Assembly: GCA_029959085.1 (NCBI GenBank)
Contig: JARWIR010000002.1
Coordinates: 66,766,154-66,830,153 of the forward strand
Reading direction: 5' to 3'
DNA from: Nemophila menziesii
Lineage: Eukaryota; Streptophyta; Magnoliopsida; Boraginales; Hydrophyllaceae
Length of the DNA: 64,000 bases
Below the pieces are notes generated by a model, which did no database searches, was not told the origin of the DNA, and worked only from the letters and a program-made list of their open reading frames with translations. The translations under genes were made by a program, and so were the position numbers. Position 1 is the first letter of the stretch. Each line of letters starts with the position of its first letter. Positions 10,831 to 24,668 of the stretch are shown here, in pieces.

Positions 10831-13369
10831 CAAAACTCTGTATATCTCATTTAAATAATATATATTAAGAATAAATTTTGTATATGAAATTACAAATAAT
10901 TTTTTGACATCCAAAAGTTACTTGTATAAAAAAATTATAAAACCAATTAAAAGTCAATCGTTCCTCTTGTAATTCCAAATTACAACAAAAGAAAATTCAT
11001 AATCCAACAACCTACACCACACTTACTCTTGCAAATTTTTGAGAGACATAAAGGTGGTGACATATTTAATGAGGAAATGATTAACAAACCATTTAATACG
11101 AAACTTACAAATCTTAGTATTTTTCTACTACAAAAAGTATAGTAGTCCATTGAGTTTTCTACTTTACGTACCTTTGAGGTGAATCATTCTAAATTTTTAA
11201 TTTTACAAAAGTTATCCTGAGACACAATTTTTACGCCTCTAATGTATTTTTTAAAACATTAGAAAATATGAAAATTACAGATATTGATTAAACATATTTT
11301 TTAATGAAATACATTATTTGTTAACATATTATTTGGGTTGGTATAAATGAACTTCTTTGAACAATTTAGGAATACCTTCTTGAGTCTGAAAGTTATATAC
11401 TTTAAAGAGATGGTGAGAAAAGTTGATGACTCTAAAAAAATCGTAACAATTATTAAATTTATTCAATAAATGGTATACGTATTATATTTTAACCTAACTA
11501 AGTTTAAAACATGTTATTTTAACTAATGTCCAAAATAAATTTTGAAAGGATTAGATCTAAAAACATTTATGACAATTTTCTAGGTGTTATATTTTTTAGA
11601 GTCGGCATTAGAGTTTTTAATAGGATTATAAGATTTATAATAAGATTCACCGGAATATCAACGCTGAGCTAAACTAGATAATCCATAATTTGAGTTTTAT
11701 CAGGTAAAGAACATTAGCTTGAAAATCATTTATTAAATATAAGTCATTATAATCATCAAACTAAATCTCAAAATAAGAACACAAGTAGAGAATTTATTGA
11801 ACACTGATAACAATATTACATGAAGAAAGATAATGTGTTTACTTAAAGTTAAAGTTAAATATATGATTAATATCCTTTTATCACCAAGTTTATAGGTACA
11901 AAATACTATTAATACCCAAAATATGTATTCTTGAAATATGCATATTTTAATAATAGTAATAAGAATGATAATTATTATTAAGATATTATACTATGTTTAC
12001 AATGTATTAGATTACAAAAATTTATAAAAATAAACGTATTAATAAAAACTTAATGATGCTTCTATTGAAAATAATATGAAATAAAAAAAAAAAAATTTGG
12101 CCACTCCCAGAAAAAAAAAACGTATCAATAAACTTCTAGTAACTATAAAAAATAGTCAAGGAAGTAAGCATTTAAATACTTTATATCAGTGTCAATATGT
12201 GTACACAAAATTATTTCATATTAACAATAGTCCTACTATATATGTTCCAAGATATATAAGTAAATAAATACAAGTTATATGCATTCTATCATACTTATGG
12301 TAAAAAATTAATATCAAATTGTATTTCTAAAGCCTAGCTTCTTGGTTATAAGTGATGTATGTGGACCGATTAGAAACCAAATAGAATCAAATGCTCAAGA
12401 ACTCCTTGCTTCTGCAATAACCTGAAAGATTATTATTTTTGTATAATTACATTTAGAAATAGAGATATTTATAACAATATATATCTGAACCTCAATAAAT
12501 CGCCTCAAAATATATTTTTCGAAAAAAGAGAGAAAACCTATTCCATCCAAAGTACTCAAAATTTAATAAGAAATTAATGTATATATTCTAACTTTCACAA
12601 AATATTTCATATGATTATATAGAAAGTATATATCTAATTGGTATATCTGTAATTTCGAGGATAAAATCATAGTACCTGACTCTCAAGCACGAGTATTATG
12701 ACTTAAAGATGGGAAACAACTACGTCTTGCAAATATAAATTTTAAAAATTCTATACATGGTTACTTTCTCATCAGCAAAGCTAGTCTCTTTACGAGCAAG
12801 AAAAAGTATTGTGTCAATTTATGATGAAGTTCATTGAACAATGTGCATGACACTTTGATGATATATGTTTATGCAACTTACATGGAAGGAGTTGAGTAGT
12901 TTCACTAATTTTAGAAAATTCACATGGCGATGTGTTATTTGGTAATGTTAGTAGAATATTGTGTACCTTGTCTCTTGTATCTTAGGACAATGCCATGTAC
13001 GAATTTGTTCTGTCAAATTTATTAAGGTTGATCCATGTAAGAATTTTGTTTATTCAAATTTATTAAGGAAGTCAAAAAGAAGGTTGAAAATATTACTCAT
13101 GTGCCAATCCATTTTGTAAAAATAATTGTTAATATCTTACCAAACATGATTGCAAAAGGTAGTATGTTTGGTACGATTTCTATTGATTGGTAAAAATACC
13201 CACCCTTATCTTATATCTTTGATAAATTGTGATTTTCCATAAAACATTGGATTATATATAATTTATATTTATTAATAGTTGTGGCATGTACCCAATTGAG
13301 ACTCTACTTACATTGACTTTGCACGTCCTTCGATGTTACATATATGGTGTATGATTTAATAATATTTGC

Positions 13370-13406
<37 letters not shown>

Positions 13407-14393
13407 GTAATATAGTATATTTAGAACATTCAACAGAGGTACAATACAAGGTCTTTTATTTAGATAGATACTACATCGAAAATGATTATTATACTCTTAC
13501 TCTTACAGATCTAAAACCTACATTCACAAATTCAAATTAGTTCGCTATTATAAGATAATTTGACTAATATATCCATATAAATATCATATTCCTTTCAATT
13601 AGAACACAAAGACAAATTATTAATCAATATCCATCTTGACTATATATATGAAATGACCTTTTTCTAAAAGTAATCTAATGGCCTAAAAAATAAATTCTTA
13701 TAGACTATGCTAACATCTAGTTGGAAATTTTTTCCTCCTTCCTCTAAGTTTATGTATCTTTATAACCCATGAAATTATTAAAATGTAAGAAATAAAGATA
13801 TCACATACCAATTTGTTTTTTGAAAAATAAAGATAACGGATTTTAGGTAATATTCATGTGAAAATGAAAAAAAAAATTCGTTTCAAACTAAAAAAAACTT
13901 ATATATATTATTTAAAGTGGCCAAGAAAGAGGATTACGAAAATATTGTTTAAGGTTGAATTAGTTTTTAAAAATCATAAAATAAACTCGATCTAAGTTAC
14001 TTGTCTTAGATGAACCAATTGAAATCTTTTCTATTGATGTTGATGGTCATGGGTGATGAGAAAAACAAAAATATTGTTGGGTAGGCTATAGATCGGTAAG
14101 CATATTTGTATATGTGTGAGGTAGTTTCAGATACATTAGATTTAAAAGGTGTTAATGTATTAAGATGATGTGTATCTGAATTGAGTGTTAAGATGGATGA
14201 GGTAGACTTTAAGAATTTTAGTGGCGTATATTTGGTTTGTGTATTTTAGATTTTTCTAAAGATTAAATAAGTTAAAATAAAAAAAGAAAATATTTCTTAG
14301 AGGTTTCTATTTTTTTTATTTAACACCAATTTTAAAGAATGAAAACTCAATCTCAACATCCACCATTAACTCGACTTACCATCAACAGTTTCT
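10831..14393. other. Long intergenic spacer of U1, including second 3'-flank copy and U2 promoter
   Basis: No gene recognised. 10831-12060 is a diverged duplicate of the post-gene flank at 2815-3990 (both carry AATATATATTAAGAATA, AAAGTTACTTGTA and GATTGATTAAACATA-like stretches). 12060-13850 occurs again only in U2 (about 20170-22000). The piece between the ATTCAT at 10995-11000 and the one at 13852-13857 is what all compact units lack. The last ~540 bases are the U2 promoter, which lacks about 200 bp that other copies have (after GTAGACTTT near 14210). Confidence 0.6.
13370..13407. repeat. (AAT)n microsatellite
   Basis: About 12 AAT repeats in the long spacer of U1. The orthologous place in U2 (around 21541-21560) has about six, so it is length-variable between paralogous units. 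Confidence 0.93.
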
Positions 14394-15554
14394 ATGAAAA
14401 CCCTAATCATATAGAAATTTCATCGTCGCTGCTACAATTCAACCTCATTGATCATTATACCAACATTACCTAATCTACATAGAAATCCTATCAAGAGTTT
14501 CTATAAAATCACTCAGTAAATCTCAAACTTGTATCAAAATATTGGTACAAACTCATTTCTTTTTCAAATTTTTCCAAAATCCATTTATCGCAATCAATCA
14601 ACAACCCTAAAAAAACTCTCCACCACATGATTTTGACATCAATTGCTAATCTGAGCAACTTAATACAATGTTCATTTCCTTCTTTCATAGAAAATCATTC
14701 AAAGAATATAGATTATGTAGATTATCCAATGAAGGATCACAAAAAGAAAATTACATTTTTTGGATCTGTGAATTGATTAATTTTTTTAGCATCGTGATTT
14801 GGTTTTCTGGAATCCATCATTGAAAATATCTAGAAAAGTGCCTTCTATAGATATTGATAAATACCACATCAAGGCTTATGGATTTTGGTACAATTTGTCC
14901 AATTATAATTATAAACTAATCATTTTTAGGATTTCTAGGATTTTAATTGTATTGATAATGTTGTATCCCATGATAAAGTTAAGGTTTATTGTAGGAATTC
15001 TAATACTTGGAGGAGTCTTGAAACTTCCAAAGGTTGTTCATATTTTAGATATTTGGGGTCATTTCTGAATGAGAAACTACACTGGATATGTAGGGGCTAT
15101 ACATATGTTGATCATGTTAAGAAATGGTTTATTATTTCCCTTGATTTGGAGAATTACTCAGATTTATCTACCATCCTATAAGGAGAAAGATAATGGGTTA
15201 TTTCATGAAATTACACTGTTAAATTGTATGTTATATCTGATGCATTATAGTATGGGATCTCATATAGATATATTGGTTATGAAAGACTATGGGGTGGAGG
15301 ATTCTTGGATGAATTTCATCACCCTTCCACATATACTCGAATTGATATCCGGGCCCAATATAAGATTATGTTTTTTTGAAAATGATGAAATTTTGAATTT
15401 TTCAAGGTTTCTACTTTTTCCAAACAAATCTAAAGATCATTCAAACATGAATTACCAGCTTCATGAGTTCTTAAACTATTTCCCTAAAGTGATTTATATT
15501 GAACGATTAGTTTCTCCTTATGTTGATTGTGTGGAAAAGAAGCCTATGGAGTAG
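14394..15554 (+). pseudogene. F-box/FBA protein pseudogene, copy U2
   Basis: The ATG context is conserved, but codon 7 is TAG (14412-14414), where working copies have TCG. A short deletion after LP removes part of the F-box start (NEIS), and a 1-bp insertion follows in the VKS codons. TGG-to-TGA-type changes and small indels interrupt the FBA region. An 8-bp deletion at 15160/15161 removes the YGE codons (in SYGEIY) and shifts the frame. Two frames stay open, 14799-15068 and 15069-15554, the latter covering the last third up to the family stop. The codon-7 TAG is shared with copy U3, which suggests common descent of these two 5' ends. No function is expected. Confidence 0.9.
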
Positions 15555-18500
15555 AACTTATAAGGGTTCAGAAGTCCTAATTATAAGTAAGTTCTTATCT
15601 TTTCTAAGTTTAATTTATACTTCTAATATATATTGTATATTTTCAAATCCATTTTACTCTTTTTTTAGAGTAACTATCGAAATATGTAAGATATTTTTTT
15701 TTCTAATTAAGTTAAAACTAACATGATATAAAATGTATATTTCACCTTGAAATGAAGATAGTTCTATCGCAAAACATACTATTATATATACTTAAATGGA
15801 TTGTTAGACTGCAGCAAAAACCAATGATTTAGATTTCAATTTTCTTTATGTTAATGAATTGTATACATAATCAAATTCTTGTTGAAACTTAGCAAACATT
15901 TATTTAATCATATAAGGTTTTCTTACTAAGATAAACAGTTATTACGGTAGTCAGGTACAATCATATTCTTTTGGATTTTTTTTTGTAGTAAATATGACGT
16001 CATTACAATGATTATGATTTTTATTATAATTTTTATTTATAAACTAAAGTGTTGATTGCTTATGGATTTCATAAATCATAGAAAGAAGAGAACGGGAATA
16101 TGAAGACTAAATTGTTTTTTATATTTGCCTTTTATAATGCAATATGTTTGCTATGTTTTCGTATGAGTCTCATAATATTTGATTATGTTAGTGTACCTTA
16201 AGTTTCTTGGTTATTATTGTGAAATATACAATTTAGTGTTGATTAATTAAAGTATTTATCAATGACAAACACATATATATTTGAAAACTCCATATATCTC
16301 ATTTCAATAATATATATTAAGAATACAATTATGTAAATTAAATTACAAGTAATTTTTTGAAAACCAAAAGTTACTTGTGATAAATATAATAAAAATATTA
16401 TAAAAAAAATTAAAAGTCAATCCTTTCTCATGTGATTGAAAAATATAACAAAAGAACATTCATTATCCAACAATGTTGGGACGTAAATAATGAGGTAAAG
16501 ATTAACAAACTAGAAATACAAAATTTACAAATTTTAGGATTTTCCAATACGAAAAATAATAGAGTTTTTTGAATTTTGTACTTTAAGTACTATTGAGGTG
16601 TATATTTTTAATTTTTTATTATACAACATTAATTTTGAGACCCAATCTATACGTCTCTAATGTTTTTTTTTTAAAATATGGGAAATTGCTCGATTGATTA
16701 AACATAATTTTATAATGAAATACATTATTTGTTAAAATTTAATTTGGGATGGTAAAAATGAATTTATTTGAACAATTTGGGAACACCCACTCAGATGTGA
16801 AATCTACATACTTTATAGAGATGAAAGAAAAGTTGATGAATTTAATGAAATCGTAACTATTAATATATTTATTCGATAAATGTTATTTGTATTCGATCTT
16901 AAACATACTAAGATTGAAATAGTTGATGTTAATTAATGTCCAATATAAAGTTTTTATGGAATAAGATCTAGAATATATATGACGAATTTCCAAGTGTTAT
17001 TTTTTTTGGAGTCGGTGTTAAAATTGTTAATAAGATTATAAGCTGTATAATAAGATTCTCATTGAATTATCAAACGTGGATATAAATTAGCTAATTCATA
17101 ATTCGAGTTTTACCGAGTGAAGAACGTTAACTTGAAAATCTTTTATAAACTGTAATTCATTCTAAACATCAAACTACATCTAAAAATAAGAAGCAAGTAG
17201 AAAATTGACCAGCAATTAATAACAATATTACATGAAAAAAGATAACATGTTTATATAAAGTTAAATTTAAACTTATGTTTGATATCCTTTTATCACCAAG
17301 TTATCTAGGTACAAAATACAAAAAATAACCAAACTGGTTTACATAAAATATGCATTTGGTAATCATAGTAATAAGAATGATAATTTATATTAATGTATCG
17401 TGCTAATGTTTACAATCTGTGTATAAGATGATCAATATACATGATTTCATTATATATAAAAATACTATAATTAAATAATAAAACTTAATAGAGAGCGTAC
17501 AATACATACCAACCATTTGCAATGAAAACATCCACTTTAATCATAAAAAGGGAAACACTATACTGATTTAAATTCGTGTTTTTTTTATAGTTTACATGTA
17601 AATCATGTTATTATAGTTTACATGTCATCGTTATCGTTAGCATCTTCTGTATTACATCCCAACAAAGTAAAACATTGGCAATGATTTTTGTGACAACTAT
17701 AAAATGTCTATATTATTGGAACAAACAAATAGCTGTGCCATTAATTTTCTTCCTATTATTACCTCATACACTATTTTTTAGCAGCTTTCAGTGCTCACTG
17801 GGTTGGGATTGACCATTGTCTGAATATTTATGAAATATGTAATAACTTCAAAACCATGTGACAAGGAGGCAAATATGATACTTATGGTTAAACATCATGT
17901 GTTTAATCAAGATAATAATCAACATACATACAATTTTATACAACACATAAAATTATACAATCCATTTAATAGTCCTTCAATATTAAGATTAATACTTTAT
18001 ACATAAAATTATACAAAAATATTTACCTTTATACGACTCAAGTATTGAGGAAACAACAATCTCCAAAATAAACATAGGTATTGACAACAATTACTCACCA
18101 AAAATAAATCTCCTAGTATCATAAACTACTTTTATTTCAAAAATTTATATCAAATTCAGAATGTGTATTACAAACTAAAGCACTACAAAAGAATAAAATT
18201 CTACCTACTCTTAAGTAGCGGAAGAACCTAATTATGGCCTATAATCTTATTGAGCTAAAGTTTAACAAAACTCTTTCTGTTGGGACCCACTAAAGTGATA
18301 CATACTTAATGTAACATTACAACATCAAGTCATCAAGAACTATTTTTAGAATTTGATTAAGACCTGGAAAATAGACGAGAGATTAAATTTATGGAAAAAA
18401 AGAATATATGTAAACCTAATGAAATAGAAAATGTAAAATTTTAAATGAAAAAGTTCAAGAATGTCACCCCCATATACTTAGGGTCATGCCTTTATTAGGG

Positions 18501-18579
18501 TGAAGGTTAGTAATCCTTCATAATTCTTTGCATATTAAGATGTGTTTCCAAAATATGTATTCTTATGTAGAATATTTAT
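15555..18579. other. 3' flank of F-box copy U2, no recognised gene
   Basis: Collinear with 2145-5250 in U1, with scattered small indels. Near 17640 about 45 bp covering most of the minus-strand acidic reading frame is deleted. About 70 bp before 17815 (the GACACA to CGATC stretch of other units) is missing too. I see no gene, structural RNA or MITE here. Confidence 0.6.
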
Positions 18580-19084
18580 GCTAAAAAAAGATTGGTTAAA
18601 AGAGACTTAAATAATTTCAATCTCAAGTATTTCAAGAGAAGTCCACAGTATATTAATAAAATGAGGATTAAACTTGAAGAGCTACAAAATTCTATTATAG
18701 AAGATAATGGCACAAATTTGATCATGACTAAGGAGAGATTAATATTGAGTAATCTTGAGGAATCTAATCTTCATGAGAAAGAGATTATGAAGCAAAAGGC
18801 TAGGGATACATGGACAGGGAGAGTTTGCAGCTCGAAAAACTACTACTACCATATTATAAAGGCTAGACAAACTAGAAATAAGGTGAGAATATTAATTGAT
18901 GATTAAGGTAATATCTTATCCTCTCCTGAACAAATAAAAGGAGAGTTTATTAGCTTTTACAACTATATTAGGATATCCCAGACAAGAAGTCTGCTCAGTC
19001 AATACACTTAGAGAACGTAATATTTCTCTTAATGTTGATCAAATCAAATACTTAAATCAGCCTATAACCACAACAGGAATTAAG
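18580..19084 (+). mobile_element. LINE (L1-type) fragment, best preserved copy, U2
   Basis: Same internal relic as in U1 but least damaged: one frame is open from 18592 to 18906 (104 codons). It covers LKYFKRSPQYINKMRIKLEE, the LHEKEIMKQKARDTW helix and KARQTRNKVRILIDD before the TAA common to all units. Downstream the frame continues past the stop as GNILSSPEQIKGEFISFYNY and then shifts. Family comparison places it in the linker just upstream of the L1 reverse transcriptase domain. It cannot code for an active enzyme. Confidence 0.72.
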
Positions 19085-22000
19085 ACAGACATATATATAT
19101 TTCAAAACTCTGTATATCTCATTTAAATAATATATATTAAGGATAAATTTTGTATATGAAATTATAAATAATTTGTTGACATCAAAAAGTTACTTGTATA
19201 AAAAAATTATAAAACCAATTAAAGGTGATGACATATTTGATGAGGAAATGATTAACAAACCATTTAATACAAAATTTACAAATCTTAGTATTTTCTACTA
19301 CAAAAAGTAAAATAGTCCATTGAGTTTTCTACTTTACGTACCTTTGAGGTGAATCATTCTAAATTGTTAATTTTACAGAAGTTATCCTGAGACACAATTT
19401 TTACGCCTCTAATGTATTTTTTAAAACATTAGAAAATATGAAAATTACATATATTGATTAAACATAATTTTTAATGAAATAGATTATTAATTAAAATATT
19501 AATTGGGTGGTACAAATGAACTTCTTTGAACAATTTGGGAATACCCTCTTGGATCTGAAAGCTATATACTTTAAAGAGATGGTGAGAAAAGTTGACGACT
19601 CTAAAGAAATCGTAACAGTTATTAAATTTATTCAATAAATGGTATTCATATTATATTTTAACCTAACTAAGTTTAAAACATGTTATTTTAACTAATGTCC
19701 AAGATCAATTTTTAAAGGAATAGATCTCAAAAAATTTATGATAATTTTCTAGGTGTTATATTTTTTAGAGTCGGCATTAGAGTTGTTAATAGGATTATAA
19801 GATCTATAATAAGATTCACTGGAATATCAAACGCAGAGCTAAACTAGATAATCCATAATTTGAGTTTTATCAGGTAAAGAACATAAGCTTGAAAATCATT
19901 TATTAAATATAAGTCATTCTAATCGTGAATCTCAAAATAAGAACACAAGTAAAGAATTCATTGAACACTGATGACAATATTACATGAATAAAGATATTGT
20001 GTTTACTTAAAGTTAAAGTTAAACATATGATTAATATCCTTTTATAACCAAGATTATAGGTACAAAATACTATTAATACCCAAAATATGTATTCTTGAAA
20101 TATGCATATTTTAATAATAGTAATAAGAATGATAATTATTATTAAGATATTATACTAATGTTTACAATGTATTAGATTACAGAAAATTATAAAAATAAAT
20201 GTATTAATAAAAACTTAATGATGCTTCTATTGAAAATTATATGAAATAAAAAACAAAAAATATTTTTGGGCCACTCCTAGAAAAAACAACATATCAATCA
20301 AACTTCTAGTAACCATAAAAAATAGTCAAGGAAGTAAGCATTTAAATACTTTATATCAGTGTCAATATGTGTTAAAAAATTATTTCATATTAACAAAAGT
20401 CCTAATATATATGCTCCAAGATATATAAGTAAATAAATACAAGTTATAAGCATTCTATCATACTTATGGTAAAAAATTAATATCAAATTGTATTTCTAAA
20501 GCCTAGCTTCTTGGTTGTAAGTGATGTATGTGGACCGATTAGAAAGCAAATAGAAACAAATGATCAAGAACTCCTTACTTCTGCTATAACCTGAAAGACT
20601 ATTATTTTTTTATAATTACATTTACAAATAGATATATTTATAATAATATATATACGAATCTCAATAACTCACCTATAACTATATATTTCTAAAAAAGAGA
20701 GAAAACCTATTCGATCCAAACTATTCAAATTTTAATAAGAATTCAATGTGTATATTCTTACTTTCACAAAATATTTCATATAATTATATAGAAAGTATAT
20801 ATCTAACTGGTATATCTGTAATTTCGAGGATAAAATCATAGTACCTGACTCTCAAGCACGGGTATTATTACTATGAGAAGGGCAACAACTATGTCTTGCA
20901 AATATAAATTTAAAAAATTCTAGACATGGTTACTTCTTCATTAGCAAAGCTAGTCTCTTTACGAGCAAGAAAAAGTTGCGTTGATTCAATTCATGATGAT
21001 GTTCATTGAACAATGTGCATGACACTTTGATGATATATGTTTATGCAACTTACATGGAAGGAGTTGAGTAGTTTCACTAATTTTAGGAAATTCACATGGC
21101 CATGTGTTATTTGGTAATGTTAGTAGAATATTGTGTACCTTGTCTCTTGTATCTTAGGATAATGCCATGTAAAAATTTGTTCTGTCAAATTTATTAAGGT
21201 TGTTCCATGTAAGAATTTTATTTGTTCAAATTTATTAAGGAAGTCAAAAAGAAAGTTGAAAATATTACTCATGTGCCAATCCATTTTGTAAAAATAATTG
21301 TTAATATCTTAGCAAACATGATTGCAAAATGTAGTATGTTTGGTACGATTCCTAATGATTGGGAAAATAACCCACCCCTTATCTTATATCTTTGATAAAT
21401 TGTGATTTCCCATAAAACATTGGATTATATATAATTTGTATTTGCTAATAGGTGTGGCATGTACCCAATTGAGACTCTACTTACAATACTTTGCACGTCC
21501 TTTGATGTTACATATATGGGGTAATATTTAACGATATTTACAATAATAATAATAATAATATAGTATATTTTGAACATTCAACAGAGTTACAATAAAAGGT
21601 CTTTTATTAAGATAGATATTAGAGTGATATGAATATTATACTCTTACTCTTACAGATCTAAAACCTACATTCACAAGTTCAAATTAGTTCGCTATAATAA
21701 GATAATTTGACTAATATATCCATATAAATATAATATTCCTTTCAGTTAAAACACAAAGACAAATTATTAATCAATATTTATCTTGACTATATATATGAAA
21801 TAACCCTTTTCTAAAAGTAATCTAAGTCCTTAAAGAAGAAATTCATATAGACTATGCTAACATCTAGTTCGAAATTTCTCCTAATTCCTCTAAGTTTATG
21901 TATCTTTATAACCCATGAAATTATTAAAATGTAAGCAATAAAGATACCCGAAACCAATTTTGTTTTTAGAAAAATAAAGATAATAGAGTTTTGGTAACAT

Positions 22001-22738
22001 TCATGCGAAAATTAAAAAAAGTTAGTTTCAAACTACAAAAAAGTTATATATATTATCTAAAGTGATCAAGAAAGAGGATTACGAAAATATTGTTTAAGGT
22101 TGAATTAGTTTTTAAAAATCATAAAATAAACTCGTTCTAGGTTACTTATCTTAGATGAACCAATTAAAATCTTTTCTACTGATGTTGATGGTCATGGGTG
22201 ATGAGAAAAAAAAATATTGTTGGATAGGTCATAGATCGATAAGCATATTTGTATATGTGTGAGGTAGTTTCAAATATATTAGATTTAAAAGGTGTTAATA
22301 TATTAAGATGATGTGTATCTGAATTGAGTGTTAGGCTGGAGGAGGTAGACTTTTCTAAGATTTATATATATAATAAAATAAGCAGAATAAGTTTCCTTTC
22401 TTGTGTGGTCAAATTTATTTGTATTTGTTTATCAAATAAATTTGAAAACGTAAATTAAATGATTAAAAATATTTTTTTTAAATAATACTAAGACAAATTT
22501 TTTAAAATGGATAATTATAATGTGAAAATTTTAAAAATTTCATAAATCGACCAAATTAATAATTTTAGTGGCGTATATCTAGTTTGTGTATTTTAGATTT
22601 TTTTAAAGATTAAATAAATTAAAATAAAAAAAGAAACTATTTCTTAGAGGTTTCTATTTTTTATTTAACACCAATTTTAAAGAATTAAAACACAATCTCA
22701 ACATCCACCATTAACACAACTTTCCATCAACAACTTCT
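19085..22738. other. Long intergenic spacer of U2 and promoter of U3
   Basis: Matches 10831-14393 of U1 but lacks the Helitron-like insertion and ~115 bp near 19225. It holds the second diverged flank copy (about 19100-20170), the U1/U2-only segment (about 20170-22000) with a short AAT run, and the ~740-bp promoter-proximal block. No gene recognised. Confidence 0.6.
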
Positions 22739-23912
22739 ATGAAAACCCTAATGATATAGAAATCATATCGTCGCCGCTGCTACAATTCAACCTCATTGAT
22801 CATCATACCAACATTACCTAATGAAATCTCCATAGAAATCCTATCAAGAGTTCCTCTAAAATCACAACTAAAACTCAAACTCGTATCGAAATATTGGTAC
22901 AAACTCATTTCTTCTTCAAATTTTTCAAAAATCCATTTATCTCAATTAATCAACAACCCTAAAAACTCCTCGCCACATGATTTTGACATCACTTGCTAAT
23001 CTGAGCAACTTAATAGAATGTCCATTTCATTCTTTAATAGAAAATCAGTCAATGAATATAGATTATATAGATTATCCAATGAAGGATTCCAAAAAGAAAA
23101 TTAGATTTTTTGGATTGTGAATGGATTAATTTGTTTAGCATCAGAGAAAAATGATTTGGTTTTCTAGAATCCATCATTGAAAATATCTAGAAAATAGCCT
23201 TCTATAGCTATTGAAAAATACCACATCAAGGCTTACCGATTTTTGTACGATTTGTCCAATGATGATTATAAACTAAACATTTTTTATGTTATTAGTTATA
23301 TTGATAATGTTGTATCACATGATGGAGTTAAGGTTTATAGTAGGAATTCTAACACTTCTAGGAGTCTTGAAACTTCCAAAGGTGGTTCATATTTTAGTAA
23401 TTTGGGGTTATTTCTGAATGAAAAGCTCCACTGGATATGTAGGGGCTATACATCTGTTGATCATGTTAAGAAATTGTTTATTATTTCCCTTGATCTGGAG
23501 AATTACTCATATGGAGAGATTTATCTACCATCCTATAAGAAGAAAGAGAATGGGTTCTTTCATGGAATTACAGTGTTAAATGGTATGTTATATCTGATGC
23601 ATTATAGTATGGGATCTCATATAGATATATTGGTTATGATAAACTATGGAGTGGAGGATTCTTGGATGAAATTCGTTACCCTTCCACATATACTCCGAAT
23701 TGATATCCGGGCCCAATATACGATTATGTTTGTTTGATAATGATGAAATTTTGATTGTTTCAAGGTTTTTACTTTTTCTAAACAAATCAAAAGATCATTA
23801 AAATATGAATTACCAGCTCCATGAGTTCTTAAACTATTTCCCTGAAGTGATTTATATTGAAAGCTTAGTTTCTCCTTATGTTGATGGTGTGGAGAAGAAG
23901 CCTATGAAGTAG
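22739..23912 (+). pseudogene. F-box/FBA protein pseudogene, copy U3
   Basis: Stops and shifts: TAG at codon 7 (22757-22759), an indel in the PKNS stretch near 22965, a 1-bp loss at GGATTGTG near 23115, TGG-to-TAG at the FWNPS tryptophan (23165-23167), and TAG in place of TTG near 23195. From 23243 to 23690 the FBA region is open in the right frame. An extra C at 23695-23696 (ACTCCGAAT) then gives the same altered tail, RIDIRAQYTIMFV, as copy U6. The F-box itself is readable (LPNEISIEILSRVPLKSQLK) but sits behind the early stop. No function is expected. Confidence 0.9.
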
Positions 23913-24668
23913 ACTTATAAGGGTTCACAAGTCCTAATCATAAGTAAGTGCTTATCTTTTTTAAGTTTAATTTATACTTCTAATCTATATTGTATATTTT
24001 GAAATCCCTTTTACTCTTTTTTTAGAGTAACTATCTGAATATGTAAGATATTTTTTTCTAATTAAGTTAAAACTAATATGATATAAAACGTATATTTCAC
24101 CTTAAAATGAAGATAGTTCCATCTCAAAACATACTATTATATATACTTAAATAGATTGTTAAACTGTAGCAAAAACATATGATTTAGATTTCAATTTTAT
24201 TTATGTTAACGAATTGTATATATAATCAAATTCTTGTTGAAACTTAACAAACATTTATTTAATCATATAAGATTTTCTTACTAAGATAATCACTTATTGT
24301 GGTGTTCAGGTACAATCATATTCTTTTGGATTTTTTTTGTAGTAAATATGACTTCATTACACTGATTATGTTTTAATTATAATTTTTTATTCAGAAACTA
24401 AAGTGTTGGTTGCTTGTGGATTTCATACATCATAGAAAGAAGAGAACAAGAATTTGAAGACTACAATTTTTTATATTTGTCTTTTATAATGCAATATATT
24501 TGCTATTTTTTGTATGAGTCTCAAAATATTTGATTATGTTAGTGTACCTTAAGTTTCTTGGTTATTATTGTGAAATATACAACTTACTGTTGAGTAATTA
24601 AAGTATTTATCAATGACAAACACATATATATTTGAAAACTCCATATATATAATTTCAATAATATATAA

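Larger units (their letters stand above)
993..14393 (+). repeat. Tandem array unit U1 (13,401 bp; contains 5-kb insertion)
   Basis: First complete unit, measured from F-box ATG to the next F-box ATG. Order: F-box pseudogene, 3' flank, LINE fragment, TA repeat, Helitron-like insertion, a second diverged copy of the 3' flank, long spacer, promoter of U2. Without the 5,000-bp insertion it would be 8,401 bp, close to U2 (8,345 bp). Its gene and 3' flank resemble U4 more than the other units: both use TAGAACTTATAAGG at the gene end and share the KLSSID and HINAYG variants. Confidence 0.93.
14394..22738 (+). repeat. Tandem array unit U2 (8,345 bp, long spacer)
   Basis: F-box pseudogene, 3' flank (15555-18579), LINE fragment, then a long spacer (19085-22738) matching that of U1. 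It shows the ancestral arrangement without the Helitron-like insertion: at 19085-19120 the sequence runs directly from the LINE end through ACATATATATATTTC into the second flank copy. A ~115-bp deletion after AAAACCAATTAAA near 19225 removes part of the spacer relative to U1. No MITE is present near 16310. Confidence 0.93.
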
